DNA from: Photobacterium sp. CCB-ST2H9
GTDB taxonomy: Bacteria > Pseudomonadota > Gammaproteobacteria > Enterobacterales > Vibrionaceae
Assembly: GCF_023151555.2 (NCBI RefSeq)
Contig: NZ_CP100425.1
Location: 868,001-932,000, forward strand
Direction of reading: 5' to 3'
Length of the DNA: 64,000 nucleotides
The notes under the pieces are model-generated. The model was not told the DNA's origin and ran no database searches. It worked only from the letters and a program-made list of their open reading frames with translations. Shown piece by piece: positions 45,535-55,437 of this stretch; position 1 is the first letter of the stretch; the number at the start of each line of letters is the position of its first letter. The position numbers and the translations under genes are program-made.

Positions 45535-47631
45535 ATGAAGCTGTCGATACCTTTTTCTGATAAATTGCCTTTACACCGATTGCAGTCGTTGCCTGCGATG
45601 GGTGCTCCAATCATGGTACTGGCGACGCTGGCAATGGTGGTATTGCCAATGCCGCCGCTGTTGCTGGATATGGCGTTCTCTTTCAATATCGCGCTGGCCC
45701 TGGTGGTGTTGCTGGTGACGGTGTACACCCGCCGCCCGCTCGACTTTGCTGCTTTCCCGACCGTCCTGCTGATTGCAACACTGTTGCGTCTGGCGCTGAA
45801 TGTGGCGTCAACCCGGGTGGTGCTGCTCAATGGTCATGAAGGTTCAGACGCTGCAGGTCAGGTCATCGATGCTTTTGGTTCCGTGGTGATTGGCGGTAAC
45901 TATGCGGTCGGTCTGGTGGTCTTCCTGATCCTGATGATCATCAACTTTATGGTCGTGACCAAAGGTGCCGGCCGGATTTCTGAAGTCAGTGCCCGATTTA
46001 CCCTGGATGCATTGCCGGGTAAACAGATGGCGATTGACGCCGACCTCAATGCCGGGCTGATTGATCAGGAACAGGCCCGGACCCGTCGCAGTGAAGTTAC
46101 CAAAGAGGCTGACTTTTATGGTTCGATGGACGGTGCCTCGAAATTTGTCAAAGGGGATGCCATTGCCGGTATCCTCATTCTGTTTATCAACATCATTGGG
46201 GGTCTGGTCATTGGGATGGGCCAGCACGGTCTGGCGTTCGCCGATGCCATTCAGATCTACAGCCTGCTGACCATTGGTGATGGTCTGGTGGCCCAGATCC
46301 CGTCACTGCTGCTGTCAATCGGCGCCGCCATGATGGTGACCCGTCAAAATACTGACGAAGATATGGGGCAGCAGATGCTGTTCCAGATGTTCAATAACCC
46401 GCAGGCACTGATTATCACGGGCGGCATTCTGTTCGTCATGGGGGTTGTCCCCGGCATGCCGCATATTCCGTTTCTGCTGCTGGCTCTGATTATCGGACTG
46501 ATTGCATTCTGGCGGATCAAGAAAGAACAGCAGCAAAAAGCACTGGCTGAAGCCGAACCGCCTGCCGAGCTGGACAGCAAACCACCACAGAAAGAATTGT
46601 CATGGGATGATGTACAGCCCATGGATACCATCAGCCTGGAAGTGGGTTACCGTCTGATCCCGATGGTTGATAAAGAGCAGGGTGGTGAGTTGCTGGAGCG
46701 GGTGAAAGGGGTCCGGAAGAAGCTGTCGCAGGACTTTGGTTTCCTGATCCCGCCGGTTCATATCCGCGATAACCTGGAGCTGCCGCCCAATACTTACCGG
46801 ATCAGCCTGATGGGCGTGAATAACGGTGAATCGAACATTCACCCGGATATGGAACTGGCAATTAACCCCGGTCAGGTTTTCGGCAGCCTGGAAGGGGAGC
46901 GCACTACAGACCCGGCATTTGGCCTGGAAGCGATCTGGATTCTGGAATCGCAGCGTGAGCATGCGCAGGCACTGGGTTATACCGTGGTGGATGCGGCCAC
47001 TGTGCTGGCAACGCACCTGAGTCAGATCCTCGTCAATAATGCCTCGCAGCTGCTCGGACATGAAGAAGTGCAGAACCTGCTGGAAGTCCTGGGTCAGTCG
47101 ACACCGAAGCTGGTGGATGGATTTGTACCGGATCAGCTGCCGCTGGGTGCGGTCGTGAAAGTCCTCCAGAACCTGCTGCATGAAGGGGTGCCGATTCGTG
47201 ATATCCGCACGATTGTTCAAACCTTGTCCGAGTATTCCGGCAAGAGTCAAGATCCTGACATTCTGACCGCCGCGGCACGTATTGGCCTGAAACGTCTAAT
47301 TGTTCAGGAAATCAATGGTATAGAGGTCGAGCTTCCTGTGATCACCTTGGTTCCAGAGTTGGAACAAATATTGCATAAGACTATGCAATCCAGCGGAGGA
47401 GAATCCTCCGGAATTGAGCCTGGTCTGGCTGAACGTCTGCAACGTTCTCTGACAGAAGCCACACACCAGCAGGAATTGAAAGGTGAGCCTGCAGTACTGC
47501 TGACCTCAGGGGTACTGCGAGGCACGCTGGCGAAATTTGTGAAAAACACCATCCCGACACTTCGGGTGCTCTCGTACCAGGAAATTCCGGATGAGAAGCA
47601 GATCCGAATTGTGAATGCTGTGGGTAATTAG
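45535..47631 (+). CDS. flhA: Flagellar export gate protein FlhA
   Basis: 698 residues. Eight membrane segments fill residues about 20-340, including the conserved loop 'TKGAGRISEVSARFTLDALPGKQMAIDADLNAGLIDQEQARTRRSEVTKEADFYGSMDGASKFVKGDAIAG'. The cytoplasmic half forms the nine-membered ring that receives chaperone-substrate complexes. It starts the flhA-flhF-flhG-fliA unit. No strong ribosome site is visible before ATG 45535. Confidence 0.97.
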   Translation: MKLSIPFSDKLPLHRLQSLPAMGAPIMVLATLAMVVLPMPPLLLDMAFSFNIALALVVLLVTVYTRRPLDFAAFPTVLLIATLLRLALNVASTRVVLLNGHEGSDAAGQVIDAFGSVVIGGNYAVGLVVFLILMIINFMVVTKGAGRISEVSARFTLDALPGKQMAIDADLNAGLIDQEQARTRRSEVTKEADFYGSMDGASKFVKGDAIAGILILFINIIGGLVIGMGQHGLAFADAIQIYSLLTIGDGLVAQIPSLLLSIGAAMMVTRQNTDEDMGQQMLFQMFNNPQALIITGGILFVMGVVPGMPHIPFLLLALIIGLIAFWRIKKEQQQKALAEAEPPAELDSKPPQKELSWDDVQPMDTISLEVGYRLIPMVDKEQGGELLERVKGVRKKLSQDFGFLIPPVHIRDNLELPPNTYRISLMGVNNGESNIHPDMELAINPGQVFGSLEGERTTDPAFGLEAIWILESQREHAQALGYTVVDAATVLATHLSQILVNNASQLLGHEEVQNLLEVLGQSTPKLVDGFVPDQLPLGAVVKVLQNLLHEGVPIRDIRTIVQTLSEYSGKSQDPDILTAAARIGLKRLIVQEINGIEVELPVITLVPELEQILHKTMQSSGGESSGIEPGLAERLQRSLTEATHQQELKGEPAVLLTSGVLRGTLAKFVKNTIPTLRVLSYQEIPDEKQIRIVNAVGN

Positions 47632-47697
47632 GTGTCACTGGCTGACTGAGTCAGCTGCAACGCGCAGGGTAATCCGTCACCGGATGGGAAGACAAAA

Positions 47698-49275
47698 TTG
47701 AAAATTAAACGATTTTTTGCCAAGGACATGCGAACTGCACTGAGCGAAGTGAAGGAACAGCTCGGGGCGAATGCAGTGATCATGTCAAATAAGAAAGTGA
47801 CCGGTGGTGTGGAGATTGTCGCAGCCGTCGATAATGATACGGCGGAAGCGCCGGTACCATCACCGTCACAGCCTGCACGTGATGCACTGGCAGAGCGCTT
47901 TGGTGAGGCCAGACGTAAGCTCGCTGATGATAAAGTTCAGCTGCAGAATGCTGCTGGCGGCCGCTTTGCCAAGGTGCTGCAGAATTACTCTCAGGAACAG
48001 GATACGGAAGTCGACTCGCTGTCCGCGTTGTTGCAACGCCAGTCGAAACACCTGGCTCAGGCCGATGAACGTCAGGGATATGACTTTTCGAAACGTGCCA
48101 AGGCCGAGACGAACGGTTACGGAAGCGATCGTCGCAAGTCGCAGCATCCTTATGGTGCCGGGGGGCGTCAACCGCAGCGCAGTAACGGTTACGACAATTA
48201 TCGTCAGAACAATGACGCTGAATCTGCCAGCCATGCGGGCGGACGATATGCGTCGCAGCCAGAGAGCACAGCCAACGGCTATGCCCAGAACCGTCTGGAC
48301 CCAACCCGTTATGAAGCGCGCTCATCCCGCCGGGATGACGAGCTGGACGCGATGCGCTCAGAGATGGCTTCGATTCGCCGCCTGCTGGAGCACCAGCTGT
48401 CCGGTCTGATGTGGCAGGAAGTTGAGCGCCGTGAGCCGATGCGGGCGATGATGATTAAGCGCCTGGAAAAAATGGGGCTGTCTGCAGAACTTGCGGATCA
48501 GCTGGCCTGCTATATCCCTGAGGATGTGGCGCCGCATAAGGCATGGAGCTCCCTGCTTCAATTATTGTCCGATCAAATTATTACGACAGATGACTGCATC
48601 CTCGAAACCGGTGGTGTGGTCGCTCTGCTGGGTCCGACCGGGGTGGGGAAAACCACCACCATCGCGAAACTGGCCGCCCGGGCTGCCATGGACTTCGGAC
48701 CGGATGAAATCGCCCTGGTTACAACGGATACTTACCGGATTGGTGCCCATGAGCAACTGGCCACTTACGGACGAATTCTCGGCTGTCCGGTAAGAGTTGC
48801 TAAAGATGCCGAGGAACTGGCCGATATACTTCACCAGTTACGGCATCGCCGTCTTGTCCTGCTGGATACAGCCGGGATGGGACAAAGGGATCTGCGCCTG
48901 CAGGAGCAGCTGGATACCCTGATGCACAATAGTGGCTCTCATATCCGTAGTTTTCTGGTATTGCCGGCGACCTCCCAGCGCCGCGTATTGCACGAAACCA
49001 TTGAGCACTTCCGTCGTATCCCGTTATCGGGCTGCGTGCTGACCAAACTGGATGAAACACTCAGTTTGGGAGAAGTGATCAGCGTAACACTGGACAGTGC
49101 TTTGCCAATTGCTTATCTGGCTGACGGACAGCGTGTACCTGAGGACATTAAAGTCGCGACAGGCCGCTTCCTGGTGAACCGTGCCAATGAATTGCTGGAA
49201 AACGATATGGGCCAGCAACCCCACTTCTGGAACAGCGATAGTGCAGAGAGCCAGGGGGCGGACATTTATGATTGA
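47698..49275 (+). CDS. flhF: Polar flagellum placement GTPase FlhF
   Basis: 525 residues. The N-terminal B domain starts 'KIKRFFAKDMRTALSEVKEQLGANAVIMSN'; residues about 60-220 are a charged, Gln/Arg/Tyr-rich low-complexity region; the rest is the SRP-type NG domain with Walker A GPTGVGKTT (312-320), 'DTAGMGQRD' and 'TKLDE'. FlhF recruits the first MS-ring parts to the cell pole. The start is an unusual TTG (47698) with GGGAAG upstream; it gives exactly the conserved N-terminus and no ATG does. The stop overlaps flhG by eight bases. Confidence 0.95.
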   Translation: MKIKRFFAKDMRTALSEVKEQLGANAVIMSNKKVTGGVEIVAAVDNDTAEAPVPSPSQPARDALAERFGEARRKLADDKVQLQNAAGGRFAKVLQNYSQEQDTEVDSLSALLQRQSKHLAQADERQGYDFSKRAKAETNGYGSDRRKSQHPYGAGGRQPQRSNGYDNYRQNNDAESASHAGGRYASQPESTANGYAQNRLDPTRYEARSSRRDDELDAMRSEMASIRRLLEHQLSGLMWQEVERREPMRAMMIKRLEKMGLSAELADQLACYIPEDVAPHKAWSSLLQLLSDQIITTDDCILETGGVVALLGPTGVGKTTTIAKLAARAAMDFGPDEIALVTTDTYRIGAHEQLATYGRILGCPVRVAKDAEELADILHQLRHRRLVLLDTAGMGQRDLRLQEQLDTLMHNSGSHIRSFLVLPATSQRRVLHETIEHFRRIPLSGCVLTKLDETLSLGEVISVTLDSALPIAYLADGQRVPEDIKVATGRFLVNRANELLENDMGQQPHFWNSDSAESQGADIYD

Positions 49276-50155
49276 GAAAATGATGCACGATCAAGCAAGC
49301 GGTTTGCGCCGTATGACAAAATTGGCCACAACCAAAGTGATCACCGTCAGCGGTGGTAAGGGCGGGGTCGGCAAAACGAACATCACGCTGAATATGGCGC
49401 TCGCAATGGGCCGTCAGGGGAAGCGGGTGATGGTTCTGGATGCCGATCTCGGGCTGGCCAATGTGGATGTGATGCTGGGTCTGCGTGCGGGTCGAAACCT
49501 GTCTCACGTGCTGTCCGGTGTATGCGATTTACAGGACATCATCATTGAAGGCCCGTACGGCGTCAAAATCGTACCGGCCTCTTCCGGAACGCAGAATATG
49601 GCGGAACTGACCAGTGCGCAGCATATCGGGCTGATCCGTGCGTTTGCGACACTGGAAGATGAAATTGACGTTCTGCTGGTGGATACTGCTGCCGGGATCT
49701 CAGATATGGTACTGAGTTTTGCTGGCGCAGCGCAGGATGTACTAGTTGTAGTCTGTGATGAACCGACTTCCATTACAGATGCTTATGCGCTGATTAAAAT
49801 TCTGAACCGTGAATATCATGTCCAGCGGTTCAAAATTGTCGCCAACATGGTGCGCAGTTATCGCGAAGGTCGTGAGCTGTTTGCCAAGCTGACCCGGGTG
49901 ACGGAACGTTTCCTTCAGGCAAACCTGGAGCTGGTTGCCTGCATTCCGCTCGACGACCGGGTTCGTCAGTCTATCAAGCGTCAAAAAGTTGTCGTGGAAG
50001 CCTTTCCGCGCAGTCCGGCTGCTCTGGCACTGACCACGCTTGCCAATAAAGCGCTGACCTGGCCTGTGCCAAACAATCCGGGCGGACATCTGGAATTTTT
50101 TGTCGAAAAGTTATTAGTTAAACCAACACCTGAAGAGGTACCTCTGGGTGAGTAA
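49268..50155 (+). CDS. flhG: Flagellar number regulator FlhG (FleN), MinD-like ATPase
   Basis: 295 residues. Deviant Walker A is GGKGGVGKT (29-37), followed by 'VMVLDADLGLANVDVMLGL' and 'DVLLVDTAAGIS'. The first 20 residues include 'HDQASGLRRMT', the DQAxxLR motif that binds and stimulates the FlhF GTPase. The C-terminal part has an amphipathic helix for membrane binding. FlhG limits the cell to one polar flagellum, acting on FlhF and, in vibrios, on FlrA. ATG 49268 is preferred to an earlier frame extension at 49181 that lies in flhF. Confidence 0.95.
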   Translation: MIEKMMHDQASGLRRMTKLATTKVITVSGGKGGVGKTNITLNMALAMGRQGKRVMVLDADLGLANVDVMLGLRAGRNLSHVLSGVCDLQDIIIEGPYGVKIVPASSGTQNMAELTSAQHIGLIRAFATLEDEIDVLLVDTAAGISDMVLSFAGAAQDVLVVVCDEPTSITDAYALIKILNREYHVQRFKIVANMVRSYREGRELFAKLTRVTERFLQANLELVACIPLDDRVRQSIKRQKVVVEAFPRSPAALALTTLANKALTWPVPNNPGGHLEFFVEKLLVKPTPEEVPLGE

Positions 50156-50873
50156 AGCACTGACATACGGCCGATATCAGGAAACACCCCATGCATTTGT
50201 TGAGCGGTATTCGTCACTGGTGAAGCGTATCGCGCATCACCTGATGGCAAGATTACCGCCCAACGTGCAGCTGGAAGACCTGATCCAGGCTGGCATGATT
50301 GGTTTGCTGGAAGCACAACAGAATTATGACCCCAGCAAAGGGGCCAGTTTTGAAACCTTTGCCGGTATACGCATTCGAGGAGCCATGCTGGATGATATCC
50401 GGCGTGGTGACTGGGTTCCCCGTTCGGTCTACAAGAACAGCCGACGGATATCAGAAGCCATTGCACAGTTAGAGCACAGCTTCGGCCGTGACCCTAATGA
50501 TCAGGAAATTGCTGAATATCTCGAAATGACACTGGAACAGTACCATCAGGCATTAAATGATGTTAATTGTGGTCGCCTAGTGGGTATGGACGACCTCGGT
50601 GTCTCTGAAGATACGGTAGCAACCGAAGATTCAATGGCAGAAAACCTGCCTTTTCAGGATGTCGCGGATGGCAGTTTTCGCCAGGCACTTGCCGGCGCTA
50701 TCCGGACATTACCTGAAAGGGAAGCACTGGTGTTGTCGTTGTATTACGACGAGGAACTTAACCTCAAAGAAATTGGTGCCGTTTTAGGTGTCAGTGAATC
50801 CCGTATTTGCCAGATTCACAGTCAGGCAATGCAACGTTTGCGGGCCAAGCTCTCCGCTTGGACTGCTTCATAA
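50148..50873 (+). CDS. fliA: Flagellar sigma factor FliA (sigma28)
   Basis: 241 residues. Region 2 is 'ERYSSLVKRIAHHLMARLPPNVQLEDLIQAGMIGLLEAQQNYDPSKGASFETFAGIRIRGAMLDDIRRGDWVPRSVYKNSRRI'; region 4 has 'LPEREALVLSLYYDEELNLKEIGAVLGVSESRICQIHSQAMQRLRAKL'. It directs RNA polymerase to late flagellar promoters; matching sites here lie before flgM, flgO and flaC. FlgM (7987-8298) is its antagonist. GTG start 50148 overlaps the flhG stop by eight bases. Confidence 0.97.
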   Translation: MSKALTYGRYQETPHAFVERYSSLVKRIAHHLMARLPPNVQLEDLIQAGMIGLLEAQQNYDPSKGASFETFAGIRIRGAMLDDIRRGDWVPRSVYKNSRRISEAIAQLEHSFGRDPNDQEIAEYLEMTLEQYHQALNDVNCGRLVGMDDLGVSEDTVATEDSMAENLPFQDVADGSFRQALAGAIRTLPEREALVLSLYYDEELNLKEIGAVLGVSESRICQIHSQAMQRLRAKLSAWTAS

Positions 50874-50918
50874 ACACACGATTTAGAAGAAAACACTGTG
50901 ACCTCAGTGGAGGCAACT

Positions 50919-51302
50919 TTGAACAAAAATATGAAAATCCTCATTGTTGACGACTTTTCAACAATGCGCCGTATTGTCAAAAACCTGCTGCGTGATCTGG
51001 GCTTTAACAACACCCAGGAAGCGGATGACGGATTGACAGCGTTACCAATGTTGAAGAAGGGCGACTTCGATTTCGTGGTCACCGACTGGAACATGCCAGG
51101 AATGCAGGGCATTGATCTTCTCAAGCAAATTCGTGCGGATGCAAACCTGAAACACTTACCAGTGCTGATGATTACTGCAGAAGCAAAGCGTGAGCAGATC
51201 ATCGAAGCGGCACAGGCCGGTGTGAATGGCTACATCGTGAAGCCGTTTACCGCTGCCACGTTGAAAGAAAAACTGGATAAGATTTTCGAACGTATGCAGT
51301 GA
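50919..51302 (+). CDS. cheY: Chemotaxis response regulator CheY
   Basis: About 128 residues: a single receiver domain '[27 protein letters not shown]' with the acceptor Asp in '[14 protein letters not shown]' and Lys in '[15 protein letters not shown]'. Phosphorylated by CheA, it binds FliM and changes motor rotation. It is the motility-linked CheY (CheY3 type of V. cholerae) by place and sequence. The start is unsure: GTG 50898, GTG 50907, TTG 50919 and ATG 50931 are in frame. TTG 50919 is used here because GGAGG (50909-50913) is five bases away; vibrio homologues annotated from MEA... would correspond to 50907. Confidence 0.96.
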   Translation: MNKNMKILIVDDFSTMRRIVKNLLRDLGFNNTQEADDGLTALPMLKKGDFDFVVTDWNMPGMQGIDLLKQIRADANLKHLPVLMITAEAKREQIIEAAQAGVNGYIVKPFTAATLKEKLDKIFERMQ

Positions 51303-51337
51303 TGCCGTCAGTCTGACGCGAACAAGGGTAGACACAT

Positions 51338-52060
51338 ATGATTTCACTTGAACAGGCGAGAGAGCTGGTAAACCTGCTGGAGACGAACCAGCGGGCGGAA
51401 GCCAATGAGCTGTTCCGGAGCATGGTGACGGATTGCAGAGATCCCATGTATATGGAAGTGGGTAAGCTGACCCGTCAATTACATGATTCACTGCGAAACT
51501 TTCGCCTGGACCCCCGGATTGCCGATTTGGCAACCACGGACATTCCTGATGCACGTGGTCGTCTGACTTATGTGATCGATAAAACAGAAGAAGCTGCTAA
51601 CAAAACAATGGATGCAGTTGAAGGCACTCTGCCAATTGCTGATTTATTGCAGGAGCGCCTGTTGCAAGTGAAACCCCAATGGCAGCGATTAATGCAGGGC
51701 GACATCACGCTGAGTGAATTTAAATCGCTTTGTCATGCAATTGATGCGCTTCTGATTCAGGTGGAAGGGGACAGCCAGCAGCTGCACCAGCACCTGACTG
51801 AGATTTTGATGGCGCAGGACTTCCAGGATTTGACTGGCCAGGTGATACGCCGGGTTATTGAACTTGTTCATGAAGTGGAGCATCAACTGGTCGAAATTCT
51901 GAGAGCAGCCGGGATTGACCAAAATGAAGGCATCGCTGACACCAATCAAAAACAACAGCCACTCTCTCCGGAAGGGCCGATTATCAACACTGCCGGACGT
52001 ACCGACGTGATGTCTACTCAAGATGATGTTGATGATCTGCTATCAAGCCTTGGATTTTAG
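51338..52060 (+). CDS. cheZ: CheY-P phosphatase CheZ
   Basis: 240 residues, long helical hairpin. The active-site helix has 'ILMAQDFQDLTGQVIRRVIELVHEVEHQL', in which Gln and Asp of 'AQDFQDLTGQ' are the catalytic residues of the family. The C-terminal tail 'QDDVDDLLSSLGF' is the CheY-binding peptide. It removes phosphate from CheY. Length is slightly above E. coli CheZ. Confidence 0.96.
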   Translation: MISLEQARELVNLLETNQRAEANELFRSMVTDCRDPMYMEVGKLTRQLHDSLRNFRLDPRIADLATTDIPDARGRLTYVIDKTEEAANKTMDAVEGTLPIADLLQERLLQVKPQWQRLMQGDITLSEFKSLCHAIDALLIQVEGDSQQLHQHLTEILMAQDFQDLTGQVIRRVIELVHEVEHQLVEILRAAGIDQNEGIADTNQKQQPLSPEGPIINTAGRTDVMSTQDDVDDLLSSLGF

Positions 52061-52069
52061 GGGAAGCTT

Positions 52070-54226
52070 ATGAGCTTTGATTTAGATGAAGATATCCTGC
52101 AGGACTTTTTAATCGAAGCAGGGGAAATTCTGGAGTTACTTTCTGAGCAGCTGGTTGACCTGGAACGTCGTCCGGAAGATTCCGACCTGCTGAACGCGAT
52201 TTTTCGCGGTTTCCACACGGTAAAAGGTGGTGCCGGATTTTTGGCGGTGACACCTTTGGTTGATGCCTGTCACGGCGCCGAGAATATTTTTGACCTGTTG
52301 CGTACGGGTAAGCGAACGGTCACGTCTGAGCTGATGGATGTCATCCTTCAGGCGTTAGATACCATTAATGTGATGTTTTCTCAGCTGCAGGATCGTGAAC
52401 CGATCGATTCTGCAGAGCAAAGCCTGCTGGATGCGCTGCATTACTACAGTCAGCCACCAGGCCCGGAAGAACTGGCAGCTGAGACGGTTTCAGAGCCTGT
52501 TGCCGCCGCAGCCCCAGTCCAGGAAGTAGCACCGAAGGCCGATCCGAATCAATCTGCGATTGCCGGAAATTCTGTCGACGAAATTACCCAGGACGAGTTT
52601 GAACGTTTACTGGATGAGCTGCATGGCTCCGGGGCTGGCCCGAGCGCGGCAGCGACAGAAGTGAAAGCACCGACACAACCGGTGTCGACGGATATCGACA
52701 ACGGTGATATTACAGACGACGAGTTCGAGCGTTTGTTAGACGAGCTCCACGGTGTCGGAAAAGGGCCGGGCGACGAAGTCGCCGCCGCAGCGCCGCAGGC
52801 GGTTGTGCCTGAAACGAAAGTCAGTGCGTCAGGCGACAGCGATCTGATGACGGACGATGAATTTGAACGTTTACTGGATGAACTGCATGGCTCCGGTAAA
52901 GGGCCTTCTGACGAAGAGCTGGCCATTGCGACCAAACCTGCATCTGCTCTGGCCCCGAAAGCAGAGCCGAAGCCGGTTACACCTCCAGTGGCAGAAAAAC
53001 CGCAGCCTTTGGCTGAGCGGAAAACTACTGCGCTGAAAGAAAAAAGCAAACCACAGGCTGAGGCAACGGTTCGCGTCGATACGTCGACTCTGGATACCAT
53101 CATGAATATGGTGGGTGAACTGGTGCTGGTCCGTAACCGTCTCATCAGTCTGGGGCAGAACAGCAACGACGAAGAAATGTCGAAAGCGGTTGCCAATCTG
53201 GATGTGGTGACGGCTGATCTGCAGGGTGCGGTGATGAAAACCCGCATGCAGCCAATTAAGAAAGTGTTCGGTCGCTTTCCGCGCGTGGTTCGCGATCTGG
53301 CCCGCAGCCTGAAAAAAGAAATCGTGCTTGAAATGCGCGGTGAAGAAACAGATTTGGATAAAAACCTGGTGGAAGCACTGGCAGATCCGCTGATTCACCT
53401 GGTGCGTAACTCAGTTGACCACGGGATTGAAATGCCCGATGTCCGCGAGAAAGCCGGTAAGTCACGAATCGGTACTGTCCTGCTGTCGGCAGCACAGGAA
53501 GGGGATCATATTCTGCTGACCATCGAAGATGATGGTGGCGGTATGGACCCGGATCGTCTGCGTCAGATCGCTGTTGAACGCGGTGTGATGGACGTTGATG
53601 CGGCAGCCCGGTTGTCTGACAGCGAATGTTACAACCTGATCTTTGCGCCAGGGTTCTCGACCAAGAAAGAGATTTCAGATATCTCCGGCCGGGGCGTGGG
53701 TATGGACGTAGTGAAAACTGGTATCAGCCAGTTGAATGGCTCCATCCATATTGATTCGAACCTGGGTAAAGGCACGCGCATTGATATTAAAGTGCCGTTG
53801 ACGCTGGCGATTTTGCCAACCCTGATGGTCGGTGTTGCTGACCAGCCGTTTGCGCTGCCGCTGGCAAGTGTGAATGAAATTTTCCATCTGGATCTCGGCA
53901 AGACCAACGTGGTGGACGGGCAATTGACCATTATCGTACGCGATAAGGCCATTCCGCTCTTCTATCTGCAGGACTGGCTGATTGGCCATCGTGTAGAGAA
54001 GCGCGACCGTCAGCTGGGTCATGTGGTGATTGTACAGATTGGTCATCAGCGCATGGGCTTCGTGGTCGATACTCTGATTGGTCAGGAAGAGGTGGTGATC
54101 AAGCCGCTGGATGAGCTATTGCAAGGTACGCCGGGTATGGCAGGCGCAACCATCACCAGTGATGGTCATATTGCCCTGATTCTTGATGTGCCAAACCTTC
54201 TGAAACATTACGCAGGCCGCAGATAA
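52070..54226 (+). CDS. cheA: Chemotaxis histidine kinase CheA
   Basis: 718 residues. The HPt domain has His49 in 'FRGFHTVKGGAGFL'. Residues about 130-320 are a Pro/Ala/Glu-rich linker that carries three copies of a 20-residue element centred on DEFERLLDELHG (residues 171-190, 213-232, 259-278). Then come dimerisation helices ('DTSTLDTIMNMVGELVLVRNRL'), the ATPase domain ('HLVRNSVDHGIE', 'DDGGGMD', 'GRGVGMDVV') and a CheW-like P5 domain. In V. cholerae a linker segment of CheA (the LID) binds ParP for polar placement; the repeats lie in the right region. It phosphorylates CheY, CheB and CheV. Confidence 0.97.
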   Translation: MSFDLDEDILQDFLIEAGEILELLSEQLVDLERRPEDSDLLNAIFRGFHTVKGGAGFLAVTPLVDACHGAENIFDLLRTGKRTVTSELMDVILQALDTINVMFSQLQDREPIDSAEQSLLDALHYYSQPPGPEELAAETVSEPVAAAAPVQEVAPKADPNQSAIAGNSVDEITQDEFERLLDELHGSGAGPSAAATEVKAPTQPVSTDIDNGDITDDEFERLLDELHGVGKGPGDEVAAAAPQAVVPETKVSASGDSDLMTDDEFERLLDELHGSGKGPSDEELAIATKPASALAPKAEPKPVTPPVAEKPQPLAERKTTALKEKSKPQAEATVRVDTSTLDTIMNMVGELVLVRNRLISLGQNSNDEEMSKAVANLDVVTADLQGAVMKTRMQPIKKVFGRFPRVVRDLARSLKKEIVLEMRGEETDLDKNLVEALADPLIHLVRNSVDHGIEMPDVREKAGKSRIGTVLLSAAQEGDHILLTIEDDGGGMDPDRLRQIAVERGVMDVDAAARLSDSECYNLIFAPGFSTKKEISDISGRGVGMDVVKTGISQLNGSIHIDSNLGKGTRIDIKVPLTLAILPTLMVGVADQPFALPLASVNEIFHLDLGKTNVVDGQLTIIVRDKAIPLFYLQDWLIGHRVEKRDRQLGHVVIVQIGHQRMGFVVDTLIGQEEVVIKPLDELLQGTPGMAGATITSDGHIALILDVPNLLKHYAGRR
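52580..52903 (+). repeat. Three in-frame repeats in the CheA linker
   Basis: Units at 52580-52639, 52706-52765 and 52844-52903 each encode 20 residues with the common core DEFERLLDELHG then Ser/Val-Gly-Lys/Ala-Gly-Pro. The DNA differs between units at synonymous sites (for example GAGTTTGAACG against GAATTTGAACG), so the protein sequence seems to be kept by selection and not by recent copying. The linkers between them are unlike in sequence. Confidence 0.9.
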
Positions 54227-54236
54227 TAACAATCAA

Positions 54237-54255
54237 CAGGGGCGCACAGCCCCTG
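54237..54255 (+). other. Hairpin between cheA and cheB
   Basis: CAGGGGC pairs with GCCCCTG around GCACA, ten bases after the cheA stop. There is no T-run, so it is more likely an RNA-stability or processing element than a terminator. Confidence 0.4.
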
Positions 54256-54291
54256 ATCATTCGTGCCTGATTGCATACGGAATGAAATAAA

Positions 54292-55428
54292 ATGGCTGTA
54301 AAAGTTTTGGTGGTGGACGACTCCAGTTTTTTCCGCCGCCGGGTGAGTGAAATTATCAATGCGGATCCGCGTCTGGAAGTGATTGGCGATGCTGTCAACG
54401 GTAAGGAAGCCGTTGAAAAAGCGCGGACTTTAAAGCCGGATGTCATCACGATGGATATCGAAATGCCTGTGATGGACGGTATCACCGCAGTGCGCGAAAT
54501 CATGAAAACCAACCCGACGCCGATTTTGATGTTCTCTTCTCTGACTCACGAAGGGGCAAAGGCGACACTGGATGCGCTGGATGCCGGGGCACTGGATTTT
54601 CTGCCGAAAAAATTTGAAGACATTGCCCGTAATAAAGATGAGGCGGTGTCACTGCTGCAAAAGCGTGTGGGTGAACTGGCCCGTAAGCGTTTGTTCATGA
54701 GAGTACCGGCTCGTCCGGCAGTCAGTACGGCCACAGCGGCGACAAGTCGTCCGCTGACCACCGCGCGTACGACGCTCAGTACTGCGTCTGCGACAACGCA
54801 GACCCGTTCAGCACCAGCTCGTCCTGCCGCTCGTTTCAAGGCGACAGGCAAGTCTTATCAGCTGATGGCTATCGGAACATCAACGGGTGGTCCGGTTGCG
54901 CTGCAAAAAATTCTGACTCAGTTACCAGCTAATTTTCCTTACCCGATTGTACTGGTCCAGCACATGCCAGCGACCTTTACCGCGGCCTTTGCTGCCCGCT
55001 TGAACAATTTGTGTAAGATCAGCGTGAAAGAAGCTGAAGATGGTGATGTGCTGCGTGCAGGAACTGCATATCTGGCTCCCGGCGGGAAGCAGATGATGCT
55101 GGAAGGCCGTCCGGGCAATGGCCGCCTGCGAATTATTGATGGCGGCGATCGCATGAACTACAAGCCATGTGTGGATGTGACTTTTGGTTCAGCAGCCAAG
55201 GTTTATCACGACAAAGTACTGTCGATGATCCTGACCGGGATGGGTGCAGATGGCCGGGACGGCTCTCGCATGCTGAAATCTGCGGGTGCAACGGTATGGG
55301 CGCAGGATGAAGAAAGCTGCGTGGTATACGGGATGCCGCAGGCAGTGGCGAAAGCAGGAATCTCTTCCGAGGATTTACCGTTAGATCGAATTGCTGAGCG
55401 TATTCTGATTGAGGTCGGCTTAGCTTAA
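54292..55428 (+). CDS. cheB: Chemotaxis receptor methylesterase/deamidase CheB
   Basis: 378 residues. The receiver has Asp55 in '[13 protein letters not shown]'. A linker of about 50 residues is rich in Thr, Ala and Arg. The catalytic domain shows '[11 protein letters not shown]' (nucleophilic Ser), '[13 protein letters not shown]' (His) and '[13 protein letters not shown]' (Asp). It removes methyl groups from receptors and is activated by CheA. The ribosome site is weak. Confidence 0.97.
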   Translation: MAVKVLVVDDSSFFRRRVSEIINADPRLEVIGDAVNGKEAVEKARTLKPDVITMDIEMPVMDGITAVREIMKTNPTPILMFSSLTHEGAKATLDALDAGALDFLPKKFEDIARNKDEAVSLLQKRVGELARKRLFMRVPARPAVSTATAATSRPLTTARTTLSTASATTQTRSAPARPAARFKATGKSYQLMAIGTSTGGPVALQKILTQLPANFPYPIVLVQHMPATFTAAFAARLNNLCKISVKEAEDGDVLRAGTAYLAPGGKQMMLEGRPGNGRLRIIDGGDRMNYKPCVDVTFGSAAKVYHDKVLSMILTGMGADGRDGSRMLKSAGATVWAQDEESCVVYGMPQAVAKAGISSEDLPLDRIAERILIEVGLA

Positions 55429-55437
55429 GGAGCGGGT

